Source of the DNA: Massilia sp. BJB1822
Lineage (GTDB): Bacteria; Pseudomonadota; Gammaproteobacteria; Burkholderiales; Burkholderiaceae_D
Length of the DNA: 64,000 nt
Assembly (NCBI RefSeq): GCF_013369485.1
Contig: NZ_JABWEB010000016.1
Location: forward strand, 43,686 to 107,685
Direction: 5' to 3'
Shown: positions 17,872 to 26,995 of the stretch, one piece after another
Layout of the letters: every line of letters starts with the position of its first letter
Numbering within the stretch: position 1 is the stretch's first letter
Program-made: the position numbers and the translations under genes
Notes under the pieces: generated by a model
Seen by the model: the letters and a program-made list of their open reading frames with translations, nothing else
Database searches by the model: none
Told to the model about the DNA's origin: nothing

Positions 17872-20145
17872 CTACGCGAGTGCCTCGTTGATGGCCACGA
17901 ACAACGCATCGAGGTCAATCGGTTTGGTCAGGTAGCGGAAGAAGCCGGCCTCGATGCCGCTGCGGATCTCACCACGCATGGCATTTGCCGTCAGTGCGAT
18001 TACTGGAATGTGGGCGGTACGAACGTCGGCGGCCAGTACTTTTTTCGCTTCGTGGCCGCTCATGCCCGGCAGATTGATGTCCATCAGGATCAAGCTTGGT
18101 TGCTGGCTGATGGCCATCGTGATGCCCTGCTGCGCATCGATCGCGGTGATCAGCCGCAGGTCTCCGCGAAAACCAATCACTTCCTCAATCAGTTTCAGGC
18201 TGGCCGGATTGTCTTCGATATAGAGGATAGTGGTCGACTCACTGTTGGTACGGGCGACGCTGGAAGGTACCACCACGGTTTCGTCAAAGGCAGACCCCAG
18301 AAATACATCCTGCGGCAAAGCCGGAAGCTCAATCCAGAACACGCTGCCGACACCAACCGTGCTGCTGACCCCCATGGTGCCGCCCATCAGCTCCACAAGA
18401 CGCTTGGTCACCACCAGGCCGATGCCTGTGCCTTGTTCCGCACCGGCTTCCTGGCCGAGACGGTTGAAGGGCTGAAACAGCGCTTCCAGCTTTTTCTGAT
18501 CTAGCCCTGAGCCAGTATCCTGCACTGAAATGCGCACCCGCTGTTCCGTCGCCGGCGTCACTTTCAGCACAACCGCACCGCCTTGTCGGTTGTACTTGAT
18601 CGCGTTCGACAGCAGGTTCAAGACAATTTGTTTGAGGCGCGTATGATCGGCCTGCACGACCACCGGCTCGGACTCCGGAAACGACATACGGATTCCGCGC
18701 TGGATCGCCTGCCCCTCGAGCATTGACACCACCTCAGTTAGCAACAGCGCCAGTTGCACCGGCTCCAGTGATAAGCTCATATTCCCCGATTCGATCTTGG
18801 CCAGATCGAGGATCTCGTCGATCAGGGCCAGCAGGTGTTTGCCGGCCGTGACGATATTGAGAACAAAAGCGCGCTTCTGATCCTTCGTCGAAGGCAGCAC
18901 CTCGTTGGCCAACAACTGCGAGAAACCAAGGATGGCGTTAAGCGGTGTGCGCAGTTCGTGCGACATGCTGGTCAGGAAACGATCCTTGGCATGGTTGGCG
19001 CGCTCCAGTTCATATTTCTGCTCGTTGAGGGCTTGCTCAATGCGCTTGCGGTCGGTAATGTCACGGATCGCAGAAGACACCAGTACGCCATCCTCGGTCT
19101 CCAGCGGTGACAGACTAATCTCGACCGGGAACTCGGTACCGTCACGGCGCAAACCATACAATTCCAGCCCTGCTCCCATTGAACGTGGTCGCGGTTGGCT
19201 GACGAAGCCGCTCCGTAACATCGGGTGGCGGGTTCTGTAGCGAACCGGGGTCAACACTTCGATCATCTTACCCAGCAACTCAGCGCGCGGATAACCAAAT
19301 AACTGCTCAGTCTGAGAGTTGACCAGCACGATTTCGCCCGCCTGGTTGACAATGACGATGGCGTCCGGCGCCGACTCCAACAAACCGCGGAACTTCTGCT
19401 CCGCCTTTTTACGCTCGCTGACATCGCGGATCGCACTGATAACAAAGGTTTCAGCCTCGGTTTGAATCGGTGACAGACTGATCTCAACCGGGAATTCAGT
19501 ACGGTCTTGACGTACACCATGCAACTCCATGTCGGCACCCATGGTACGAGGACGTGCCTGTTCGAAGTAACGCGTGCGATGATCAACGTGTGCATCGCGG
19601 AAGCGCTCCGGCAGGAGTACTTCGATGCGCTGGCCAACTAACTCATTGGACTTGTAGCCAAACAGGCGATCAGCTTGCGTGTTGGCCAGCACGATGGTGC
19701 CGGTGACGTTGGTGACAATGATGCTGTCCGGTGTAGATTCGAACACATTACGGAACTTTACTTCCATCAGTTGGGCGTCACGCGTCGCCTTCAGCTGGGT
19801 TCTATCCCTGGTGCTAGAAATAATGTACTGAATTTGGCCCTGGTCATCAGGAATCGCGACGCTCGAAGCGTCAATATAAATTAAGCTGCCGTCTTTCTTT
19901 TTGCGCAGCATTTCATAATCGCAGCTACCCTGATCGCCCAGCTTACGTCCAACTTCCCTGTCGGCGTCGGCTTGGCTAGGCAACGAGATCAAGGACCAAA
20001 GATTACTGCCGATAGCCTCTTCGGCGCTGAAGCCAAAAATGCGTTCGGCGCCTTTGCTCCAGCGCACAATGATACGGTCGCATGTGGTAACAATCACGCC
20101 GCCAGGTGCTTCGGTCAGAATCAGCTGGTCCAGATCATCTGGCAT
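17872..20145 (-). CDS. Soluble PAS-PAS-PAS hybrid histidine kinase
   Basis: 757 residues, no transmembrane segment. Three PAS domains (about 6-118, 127-245, 250-368); the last two share FPVEISLSPxxTE and are recent duplicates. Then HisKA with the phospho-acceptor His at 396 (SMSHELRTPLNAILGFS), HATPase with N-box LLSNAIKYN (511-519) and G-boxes DTGSGL and GTGIGL, and a C-terminal receiver (639-757) with Asp 689 in LILMDINLPGMSG. It senses a cytoplasmic signal (redox, light or ligand; no cofactor motif recognised) and passes phosphate internally. No response regulator is adjacent, so output must be in trans. Confidence 0.9.
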   Translation of the reverse strand: MPDDLDQLILTEAPGGVIVTTCDRIIVRWSKGAERIFGFSAEEAIGSNLWSLISLPSQADADREVGRKLGDQGSCDYEMLRKKKDGSLIYIDASSVAIPDDQGQIQYIISSTRDRTQLKATRDAQLMEVKFRNVFESTPDSIIVTNVTGTIVLANTQADRLFGYKSNELVGQRIEVLLPERFRDAHVDHRTRYFEQARPRTMGADMELHGVRQDRTEFPVEISLSPIQTEAETFVISAIRDVSERKKAEQKFRGLLESAPDAIVIVNQAGEIVLVNSQTEQLFGYPRAELLGKMIEVLTPVRYRTRHPMLRSGFVSQPRPRSMGAGLELYGLRRDGTEFPVEISLSPLETEDGVLVSSAIRDITDRKRIEQALNEQKYELERANHAKDRFLTSMSHELRTPLNAILGFSQLLANEVLPSTKDQKRAFVLNIVTAGKHLLALIDEILDLAKIESGNMSLSLEPVQLALLLTEVVSMLEGQAIQRGIRMSFPESEPVVVQADHTRLKQIVLNLLSNAIKYNRQGGAVVLKVTPATEQRVRISVQDTGSGLDQKKLEALFQPFNRLGQEAGAEQGTGIGLVVTKRLVELMGGTMGVSSTVGVGSVFWIELPALPQDVFLGSAFDETVVVPSSVARTNSESTTILYIEDNPASLKLIEEVIGFRGDLRLITAIDAQQGITMAISQQPSLILMDINLPGMSGHEAKKVLAADVRTAHIPVIALTANAMRGEIRSGIEAGFFRYLTKPIDLDALFVAINEALA

Positions 20146-20572
20146 ATGAATCCAGTGGATTAGGCTGTTAATTTAATGGCACAAAAGTAATTGAACTTAA
20201 CCAATTCTGTCGACACTGTCAACGCACTTACTATTCAATACTGTTGCTATTTAGATGGGGCGCTGGCGTGTCAAATGCACTGATCAACGCTGTCACTGTG
20301 AAGCAGCAATGGGCGTTTGCCGATCTGCTTCGGCCAGCGACCTCATCCGGAACAATTTCCCAGCTCCCATGCTTATGGGCCATAATCCATCACTTGACTG
20401 ACTATACTAGTTAGCGACGTGGCTAAAAATCAACCAATCAGGTCAACAACGAACGTAACGAGAAGCAAATGACGGCGATCAACGCCGCCATCCGGAAAAT
20501 TTGAGGCGCGAGTAGTCGGTGCCAGCTACCACTTCGAGCATGACCTGAACCGGTAGCCGACAAATTCCATGT
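20146..20572. other. Intergenic region upstream of the PAS kinase
   Basis: About 430 bases, AT-rich near the kinase start, between two leftward genes. It presumably holds the kinase promoter. Short open frames here have no ribosome binding sites; no RNA or repeat recognised. Confidence 0.4.
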
Positions 20573-22219
20573 CTAAGCAATGCTGTGAACGAGGTCAAGA
20601 CGGCGCACCAAATCGCGCAGAACGCTGCGGTACAGCTCGTCACCAAGAATACTGTCCTCGCCCCCGGCATCAATGTTCGGATTGTCATTGACTTCAATGA
20701 CAACAGGGCCATGCGCCGTCATTTTCATGTCCACACCATACAGGCCATCCCCGATCAGATTAGCGGCCATGACGGCATACGCCAGCAGGTCGGCAGGCAC
20801 TTCGCTAAGCGGCACCGCTGTGGCCAGGCCGAACTCGGCGTTCCCATTCGCATCACGCTTGGCCACCTGCCAATGTCCCGCCGACATGAAGTACTTGCTC
20901 GCAAAAATCGCCGTCTTGTTTAACACCCCGATACGCCAGTCAAATTCGGTGTAGACATATTCCTGCACCAGGATCAGCGAAGACTGCTGCAACAGCTCTT
21001 GCGCGGTGCGCTGGAACTGCTCATGACTGGCCACCTTCGTGACACCCCGGGAAAATGCGCCGTCCGGGATTTTCATCACCATGGGATAACCGATTTCCTG
21101 CTCCAGCCGGGCTATATTGCCGATGTCGGCCTTCTGCAAAGCATAGGTACGGGGAATCGGAATGTCATGCAGCCGCATCAGGTCGGCCAGGTAGATCTTG
21201 TTGGTACAGCGCAAAATCGAAGCCGAATCATCGATGACGACGATGCCTTCACTCTCGGCCTTTTTTGCAAAGCGATAGGTATGGTGATTGATGGCCGTCG
21301 TTTCGCGAATGAAGAGCGCGTCAAACTCTCCAATCCGCGCAAAGTCCTGCTTGCCGATCAAGCTGACGTCCACCCCCAGCTCGCGCCCTGTTGTAACAAA
21401 CCTGGATAAGGCCAGCTCATTACTCGGCGGCAGGGTCTCTTCCGGGTCGTGCAAAATGGCGATGTGATAGCGGTAGCGCTTCGGCCCTGCGTAGATTCCC
21501 TGCGGTACGCGATCGAGCCTGACCAGCGCTTGTTGACAGGCTGCCGTCTGGTCATCGTTCAGGGCGCCAATACTCTGAACCTTCATGGCTGCGATGCGCC
21601 AGTCGCCCTCGCGCGCAAATTCCACGCGCATTAATGGTGTCGGGAAGGTGTCGAATATCTGGCGGGCCAGCGGCGCCAGCGGCGTGTAATCGGTCTCGCC
21701 GAAATAGATATCCATCGAGAACTCAACGGGCATCGGCTGCGCGCTGGACTTGCCCAGCATGGCATTGAGCGCATGGTCCAGTTCGCTAGTATCGAGGCTG
21801 TATATGGCCTTGCGCGACAGGTCATTGATGGTTTTCACCGATGGCAACACGGTTTGACCGCGCGCCTCGGCCATCAGCGAACAATAGTAGCCAACCGACA
21901 GGTATTTGTAACTGCGGCACAGATTCACGATGGTCGGCGCTGGCGTCGCCGTAACCGGTTCCCGGTTGAGAAATTCCGCCGCACTCATTACCGTGCAATC
22001 GCTACTGGCACTGTCCCAATCGCCGGGACTATCTACCACGATCAACAGGTGACGGGCGGACTGTTGCTGCATCGGGAGAGCCATATTGCGGCGCTTAGAG
22101 GGGGGAACCTCGCCATCGGCATCCCCCTCCTGACGGGCGGGATGGGCGGGTGAAGGTCGGGAGAACATTCGGAGCGTTGTCATAATCTGCGGCTTGGGTT
22201 GTCGAGTTTCGCGCTTCAC
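20573..22219 (-). CDS. RimK-family ATP-grasp ligase with N-terminal RLAN domain
   Basis: 548 residues as annotated. The N-terminal 50 or so are low complexity and no start has a clear binding site, so the true start may lie closer to HLLIVVDS (about residue 57). Residues 57-260 match the RLAN domain (IVVDSPGDW, VNLCRSYKYLSVGYYCSLMA). The C-terminal ATP-grasp shows YPMVMKIPDGAFSRGVTKV, LVQEYVYTEFDWRIGV and the metal site VIEVNDNPNIDAG. Such enzymes add amino acids (often glutamate) to a carboxylate on a protein or small molecule; the substrate here is unknown. Seventy-four bases separate it from a GNAT gene in the same direction, and another GNAT lies within 1 kb. Confidence 0.85.
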   Translation of the reverse strand: MKRETRQPKPQIMTTLRMFSRPSPAHPARQEGDADGEVPPSKRRNMALPMQQQSARHLLIVVDSPGDWDSASSDCTVMSAAEFLNREPVTATPAPTIVNLCRSYKYLSVGYYCSLMAEARGQTVLPSVKTINDLSRKAIYSLDTSELDHALNAMLGKSSAQPMPVEFSMDIYFGETDYTPLAPLARQIFDTFPTPLMRVEFAREGDWRIAAMKVQSIGALNDDQTAACQQALVRLDRVPQGIYAGPKRYRYHIAILHDPEETLPPSNELALSRFVTTGRELGVDVSLIGKQDFARIGEFDALFIRETTAINHHTYRFAKKAESEGIVVIDDSASILRCTNKIYLADLMRLHDIPIPRTYALQKADIGNIARLEQEIGYPMVMKIPDGAFSRGVTKVASHEQFQRTAQELLQQSSLILVQEYVYTEFDWRIGVLNKTAIFASKYFMSAGHWQVAKRDANGNAEFGLATAVPLSEVPADLLAYAVMAANLIGDGLYGVDMKMTAHGPVVIEVNDNPNIDAGGEDSILGDELYRSVLRDLVRRLDLVHSIA

Positions 22220-22293
22220 GGCGAAGTGAATGCGCGCATCTCAACTGTAAGTGATGCCGTGCAAAAATCATGAAAAGATTCTGCGGCTACCCA

Positions 22294-22884
22294 TCAAAAT
22301 CTTGTAAACGCCGCCCCACTTGAATACTCCCCACGCGCACGCCAATCCCGGTGCAGCAATGCATACAAGACGACGTCACAGGGCGCTCCACCGACGAGCC
22401 ATCGCTCCCGCAGATACCCTTCGGCCTTGAAGCCTACTGCTTTCAGCGCCTTGCAGGAGGCCATATTCCCTGGACGGACTTCGGCTTCGATGCGATTGAT
22501 TTTCAGTTCAGCCATTGCGTAGTCAAGCAGCACGCACAGTGCTTCCTTCAGATAGCCCTGCCCCCAATATGATCGTGACAGCAGGTAGCCGACGGTGGCG
22601 CGCCGCTCCTGCGCGACCATGCCATATAAAGCACAGCTTCCGATCAGCGTGGCTTGCTCCAGGTGTTCAATGACCAGATGCAGGCTACTGCCTTCCGCAT
22701 ATTCCTTGTGCGCTTCGGCAATCGCGGCCTTCGCTTCGTTTAATGTCCTCCATGGGCCATGGCACCAGTAGCGCATCACCTCGGGATCGCCATAGAGTTC
22801 CAGCAAGGCAGGGGCATCACGTTCTTCAAGGCAGCGCAGCTTGATGCGCTTTCCAAACAGGGCTGGCGGACAATGTTCTGGCAT
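22294..22884 (-). CDS. GNAT N-acetyltransferase, RimJ/RimL type
   Basis: 196 residues. Typical RimJ/L features: RIKLRCLEERDAPALLELY at the start, TVGYLLSRSYWGQGYLKEAL containing the acetyl-CoA pyrophosphate loop (QGYLKEA), and NRIEAEVRPGNMASCKALKAVGF near the C-terminus. It acetylates a primary amine from acetyl-CoA; family members act on protein N-termini, antibiotics or metabolites. It is upstream of the RimK-like ligase and probably co-transcribed, suggesting a shared modification pathway (inference). Start not strongly supported by a binding site. Confidence 0.85.
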   Translation of the reverse strand: MPEHCPPALFGKRIKLRCLEERDAPALLELYGDPEVMRYWCHGPWRTLNEAKAAIAEAHKEYAEGSSLHLVIEHLEQATLIGSCALYGMVAQERRATVGYLLSRSYWGQGYLKEALCVLLDYAMAELKINRIEAEVRPGNMASCKALKAVGFKAEGYLRERWLVGGAPCDVVLYALLHRDWRARGEYSSGAAFTRF

Positions 22885-23149
22885 AACTGGCAGTATCAGC
22901 AGTTGAATCTAGCTCATCAGCGTACACAGTTATCGCAACTGACGATAGGCCTGGCCGGTGATCGCGCTTTCCGGCAGATCCAGCAGGAAGCCCGCTGGCA
23001 TAAGGTGCGCCAGGATTTTCCCACCCGGTGACGTTTACACCGCGTTTATCCTAAGTGCCGATCTTTTTCGATCTTTTTTACCACCGGATTGCTACACTCC
23101 TGCCATCGCCAACCGGATTTCGAATCCTTACCAGAGGCAAGCCGCCACC

Positions 23150-23824
23150 ATGATCATCGCCATCGTCAACCAGAAGGCCAATCCTGATCGCAGCGTTGTA
23201 GCCTGCAGTCTCGCAGTCCTGCGCGCAGGGAGTGGCCGCAAGGTCTGTCTGGTCGACGTCGACGCCGCACGCCGCGGGTACGCCTGGAGCATTGCGCGCA
23301 GCTCCACCGGTCTGCGCCCCTGGATCTCCGGGAGGACCGTCAGCCGCCGTGGCCTGCAGCAGGACATCGAGAACCTGATACCGCTGTTCAACGACATCCT
23401 CATCGATGCCGGTACGCGCGACACGCCGGAATGCCGCTGCGCCCTTATCGCCGCGAAGCTGGTTCTAGTGCCAGTACACGCCAACGAGGTCGACCTGGCA
23501 AGCCAGTATGCGCTCATCTGCCGCCTGAACACGGCACGTATGTACAATCCGGGCCTGCGCGTTCTGTTCGTCATGGTCAGCGGGGACACCGATCTGGATG
23601 AGGCGGAGCGCGCGGCGATGCGCGCCTATGTATCGCGTGTCATGTCTGCCTCGCTGGCATCGACCGTGCTGCATGAACCGGCAACACGCGACTATGGCGC
23701 GGGGCGTTGCGTTTTCGACGCCGAGATCTGTGATCCGGAACAGGCTGCCGAAATACGGGCGCTGTATGATGAAGTATTCATGCCGGTGCCGGTGCAGAAC
23801 ACGGCATTGACAACTTTCCGATGA
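23150..23824 (+). CDS. ParA/MinD-like protein with degenerate P-loop (copy 1)
   Basis: 224 residues. It opens MIIAIVNQKANPDRSVVACS, aligning with the ParA opening but with the Walker A KGGxGKT replaced by KANPDRS: the signature lysine near the start is kept, the catalytic GKT is gone. VCLVDVDA follows the ParA pattern, as does FNDILIDAG (Walker B-like), and LVLVPVHANEVDL matches the usual switch region. It probably does not hydrolyse ATP and may act as a dimerisation or decoy partner (inference). It overlaps the next GNAT start by four bases (ATGA), implying translational coupling. A paralogue with the same loss lies at 25607. The C-terminal pattern DYGxGRCxxDAExCD is shared by both. Confidence 0.75.
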   Translation: MIIAIVNQKANPDRSVVACSLAVLRAGSGRKVCLVDVDAARRGYAWSIARSSTGLRPWISGRTVSRRGLQQDIENLIPLFNDILIDAGTRDTPECRCALIAAKLVLVPVHANEVDLASQYALICRLNTARMYNPGLRVLFVMVSGDTDLDEAERAAMRAYVSRVMSASLASTVLHEPATRDYGAGRCVFDAEICDPEQAAEIRALYDEVFMPVPVQNTALTTFR

Positions 23825-24285
23825 ACCGCATGTCACCGATCCGCCCCGCCGTACCCGCCGATGTCAGCGCCCTCGTGGCCATTGAGAATCTCTGCTTCCC
23901 CGGCAACCGCCTGGACCGACGCCGCTTTCTCTATCAACTCCGTACCGCAAACAGCGCCACCCTGGTCGATGCGGCCGATGGCGAAGTGCGCGGCTATGTG
24001 TTGCTCCTGTTCCGCAGGAACTCCCTGGCGGCGCGAATCTACTCCATCGCCACCCATCCGCTGCACACCGGAAAAGGCATAGCAGCGGCGTTAGTTTGCG
24101 CGGCCGAACAGTTGGCACGTGAGCGGGGATTACATTGGCAACGGCTGGAGGTACGGCAGGACAACGCCGCCTCACTGTCCTTGTTTCAGCGCCATGGCTA
24201 CCGTATTTTCGGCAGTTATGCAGACTACTATCACGATGGCATGGATGCTGTGCGGCTTGAGAAGGAATTGTCCCTCAACCAGTAG
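23821..24285 (+). CDS. GNAT N-acetyltransferase, RimI type
   Basis: 154 residues. RimI-like landmarks: IENLCFPGNRLDRRRFLYQL at the front, YSIATHPLHTGKGIAAALV with the acetyl-CoA binding loop (HTGKGIAA), and LEVRQDNAASLSLFQRHGY at the C-terminus. It would acetylate a protein N-terminus or small amine. Start codon overlaps the stop of the P-loop-less ParA-like gene, so the two are made together; an interaction or modification relation is plausible but unproved. Confidence 0.85.
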   Translation: MNRMSPIRPAVPADVSALVAIENLCFPGNRLDRRRFLYQLRTANSATLVDAADGEVRGYVLLLFRRNSLAARIYSIATHPLHTGKGIAAALVCAAEQLARERGLHWQRLEVRQDNAASLSLFQRHGYRIFGSYADYYHDGMDAVRLEKELSLNQ

Positions 24286-24795
24286 CCCAACGGCCAACCC
24301 TGGCCCCGCTCCACCGCCGGCCTGCCAGGAGGTTTTCAGCACCATCACGGCATTACCGATATCGAACCTTCTGCCAAGGCTTGGCTTGCCGCCCGGATAG
24401 AGCGCGCTGGCCCACCAAGCCAGCCCCCCTTGCCGCCACCTGCGGCGTTTGAAATCGACCGGATCCGCATCCGGTGCGATTGCCGCGTGCAACAACACCC
24501 TTCCCAAATCTTCCCCGCAACGGCAACGCCGTCACCAACCATGACTGATCCAGCGCTGCGAGGCAATGACGGATCATGAGGTGGTGCGCTTTCTGCCTAT
24601 TTAGCCACCCTTCCGGTCCGTGCTTCATTTCATCGGTGACAAGGCGCCACCGAGGATGACAGCGACGACGCTAATGAGCGCTTCATTTTTATGCTGCGTT
24701 GATGTGCAAGCAAACAATTTTGACACCAAATTTTCACGCCGGGCGCTATCTTAGCTACCCCATGCAGCATGCCGCTGCCCATTATGGAGAAACGA
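24286..24795. other. Intergenic region, possibly containing a relic
   Basis: About 510 bases. Leftward frames here read like protein in places (24172-24507: RQGGLAWWASALYPGGKPSL) but lack starts and overlap the GNAT gene, so a decayed gene is possible. The last 60 bases include TTGACA and a downstream TATCTT that may form a promoter for the next gene. Confidence 0.35.
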
Positions 24796-25176
24796 ATGTT
24801 TGAACTCAATAAGGACTACAACCGTGACAGCATCCACGCCGCCGTTGGTGGCAACAAGGAATCGTTCCTGCCAGCTCATCGCGGCAAAATCGTCGCCGCC
24901 TGTCTCCGTCCCGAATTGAACCCCAAGGCGCCGGAGTATATCGTCTGCAATAGCGGTGCCGCAGCGCGCGCGGCAGGCCACACGCTGTCGCGTCAATCTG
25001 CACCTATCCCTGTGTTCATTCGCCAGGATACCGACCGTTATCGTTTTGTCGGCCATTACACGGCGCAAGAATCGTTCACCACCCAGAATGAGTGTGCCCC
25101 CTATACGCAGGGAACCGGCTTTACCGCCGCCCAGGTGTCTCGCGTCATCAGGATGCGTCCTCATCGTTCTGAGTGA
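24796..25176 (+). CDS. Hypothetical protein with SRA/McrA-like opening motif
   Basis: 126 residues from the ATG eight bases after GGAG (an ATG four codons upstream is possible). It starts FELNKDYNRDSIHAAVGGN, recalling the N-terminal motif (YxRxxIHxxxGG) of ScoMcrA/SRA-like DNA-recognition proteins. It continues with EYIVCNSGAAARAAGHTLS, PIPVFIRQDTDRYRFVGHY and a strand-rich tail. I cannot assign it firmly. It stands alone between the two ParA-like genes. If the resemblance holds, the protein would recognise modified DNA or be part of a small defence or regulatory unit. Confidence 0.5.
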   Translation: MFELNKDYNRDSIHAAVGGNKESFLPAHRGKIVAACLRPELNPKAPEYIVCNSGAAARAAGHTLSRQSAPIPVFIRQDTDRYRFVGHYTAQESFTTQNECAPYTQGTGFTAAQVSRVIRMRPHRSE

Positions 25177-25606
25177 CCATCCTTCCGAAGCTGCGCACCC
25201 GGCGCCTCCCGGGAAAAGCATGCGATGGCGAGCAGACGACTTGCGCCATCGCGTGCGAGACCATGTGGCCTATTCCGGCAATCACTATTCATTGGTCCTG
25301 GCCGACTACGCGGGCAAGCACCGGCGACTCTTCATGTTCGCGTTGGACGCGCGCGGGTGAACACCCAAGGCCAGGCTATCGGAGGTGTTCAGGTCGCGCG
25401 CCTTGCCCCGTCAGCAAGCATGCCTTCCTGCGCCCCCAACAGCGCACTACCTTGACGTTTTCCCGCAGCCACCTTCACCACGTGGTGACATTGCGGCGTG
25501 GTCCCGGTGTTTATGGATTCTTTACAGTTCGACCAAGAGCTTTTGCAGCTTTTTTATCAGCACCCTTGCTAAGCTGGCCGCAACGCCACTTCTTTCAGTG
25601 CAAACC
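25177..25606. other. Mostly empty stretch ahead of the second ParA-like gene
   Basis: About 430 bases. A 46-codon open frame at 25220-25360 is the only candidate gene. The final 60 bases contain CTTTTTTA followed by TTGCTA, closely resembling the region ahead of the first ParA-like gene, and may hold a shared promoter type. Confidence 0.35.
25220..25360 (+). CDS. Possible 46-residue protein
   Basis: ATG preceded by GGGAA. The translation (MRWRADDLRHRVRDHVAYSG, later YSLVLADYAGKHRRLFMFAL) has the strand-rich look of a real fragment, but the binding site is weak and the length is too short for a family. It may instead be the remnant of a longer protein. Confidence 0.25.
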   Translation: MRWRADDLRHRVRDHVAYSGNHYSLVLADYAGKHRRLFMFALDARG

Positions 25607-26311
25607 ATGATCATCGCTATCCTGAATCAACACGCTCATACCAACCGCTGTGCCATCGCACGCAGTTTGGCCGTGCTTCGCGCGCGCAGCGGACGCAAAG
25701 TATGCATGGTCTCAGCTGGCAATGACCATGGCACAGACAGCTGGTGCCTTGAGCGAAGCGCCGCAGGCATTGTTCCAGCCGTTGCCGCACGCAGCGCAGG
25801 CCGTCATGCCGAGAAGGTCGAATCGCTGGGCAGACAGTTCAATGACGTTGTGATCGATACGGGAACATGCGATCCCGACGATTGCTACGATGTGCTGGTT
25901 GCCGCCAAACTGGCGCTTGTGCCCATCCGAAGCAGCGATCTCGATCTTGGCAAGCAGTACGCCCTGATTGAGCGCATCAAAGCGGCCCGATTGTGCAATC
26001 ACGGACTGCGCACGTTGTTTGTCGCTGTCGGTGGCAGCGACCAGCCTTCGGCAAACCGGCAGGCGGCAGTGCATGCGCAGATGTCCCGCCTTGAGGGCGC
26101 CATACTGGCCAGAGCGGTGCTGCGTGATCATACCTGCATTGACTATGGCCCCGGCCGCTGTATCTGCGACGCCGAAACCTGCGATATCTCGTTGGCGCAA
26201 CAGATGCACACGCTCTACGACGAAGTGTTCGCGCTGGCAAATGCCCGTCCCGATCACAATCCTTGGCTGGGACTGCCGATGCTGCCAGGCCGTGCGTTCA
26301 CTGCGCTCTAA
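25607..26311 (+). CDS. ParA/MinD-like protein with degenerate P-loop (copy 2)
   Basis: 234 residues, paralogue of the gene at 23150. Opening MIIAILNQHAHTNRCAIARS: here both the signature lysine and the GKT of Walker A are lost. Conserved with copy 1: SLAVLRARSGRKVCMV, QFNDVVIDTGTCD, VAAKLALVPIRSSDLDLGKQ, GLRTLFVAVGG, DYGPGRCICDAETCD and LYDEVF. Thus the fold is kept under selection while ATP hydrolysis is apparently lost in both. It lies 215 bases ahead of the PRTRC genes; ParA-type proteins normally work with a ParB, and PRTRC modules include one, but none is seen here. It lacks the GNAT partner of copy 1. Confidence 0.75.
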   Translation: MIIAILNQHAHTNRCAIARSLAVLRARSGRKVCMVSAGNDHGTDSWCLERSAAGIVPAVAARSAGRHAEKVESLGRQFNDVVIDTGTCDPDDCYDVLVAAKLALVPIRSSDLDLGKQYALIERIKAARLCNHGLRTLFVAVGGSDQPSANRQAAVHAQMSRLEGAILARAVLRDHTCIDYGPGRCICDAETCDISLAQQMHTLYDEVFALANARPDHNPWLGLPMLPGRAFTAL

Positions 26312-26526
26312 GCATGCCGGAGAAACCGTTAGATAAATTGCTGCACGCGATCAGAAACTCCTCGCTGCTCGCCAGATCGCTGGCCGGTTCCGCGACCGCG
26401 CTTTGAAGTGCAAAAGGAAACGGCATCCACCCGAGCGACGGCTCCTGTCACCCATTTCCTACCACTAGACTGCAGGCAAGCCCACATTATCCTGTCAGGA
26501 CCCTTAGGCCGCCAGAAGGAGGAAAT

Positions 26527-26982
26527 ATGGGACTGTTCACGGAACTCTATGCGCTCACGCGCCACACACGGCTGGCCATGCTGGTCACCGCCGACCACGA
26601 CACGGGAAAAATGACCATCAGCGTCATGCCCCGTGCGCAACCGGGCGCACAACCGGCGCTGTCAACCGATCTGACGCTGACCGCGACACCGGAGGAATTC
26701 GACACGAGCTTTCTGGCCGCGCTGACCGGCTACAGCCGCCAGCTCGCTCCCCTCTTAGAGCAGGCGGCAGCCGCGTCCAAGGCGCTTGCCGAGACAAGCC
26801 GCGCCGCTGCCGAGGCATCACGCCCTGCTGCGAGCCGGCCGAGCAACAAGTCGCCACGGCGCGGCAACACGGCATGCGGTACCGTTACCACGCCGCCGGA
26901 AGGGACCGGAGCGACGCAGGACGAACCGGACGCCACCCCGAGCCAGGACGGCATGCCGAACCGCCAACCGGCATTGTTCTGA
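26527..26982 (+). CDS. PRTRC system protein E
   Basis: 151 residues; ATG preceded by AGGAGG. The N-terminal 80 residues (MGLFTELYALTRHTRLAMLV, TPEEFDTSFLAALTGYSRQL) match PRTRC protein E, the usual first gene of the PRTRC run. An Ala-rich helix follows and then a Pro/Ser/Thr-rich disordered tail ending PALF. Biochemical role unknown. Thirteen bases separate it from gene C, so it belongs to the same transcript as C, F, B and ThiF. Identification is from recognition of the protein and its strict context. Confidence 0.85.
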   Translation: MGLFTELYALTRHTRLAMLVTADHDTGKMTISVMPRAQPGAQPALSTDLTLTATPEEFDTSFLAALTGYSRQLAPLLEQAAAASKALAETSRAAAEASRPAASRPSNKSPRRGNTACGTVTTPPEGTGATQDEPDATPSQDGMPNRQPALF

Positions 26983-26995
26983 TAAGGAGACCATC

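Noticed and set aside
23089..23094. Sigma-54 -12 element (TTGCTA)
   Set aside because: No GG at the -24 position with correct spacing, in either ParA-like upstream region.
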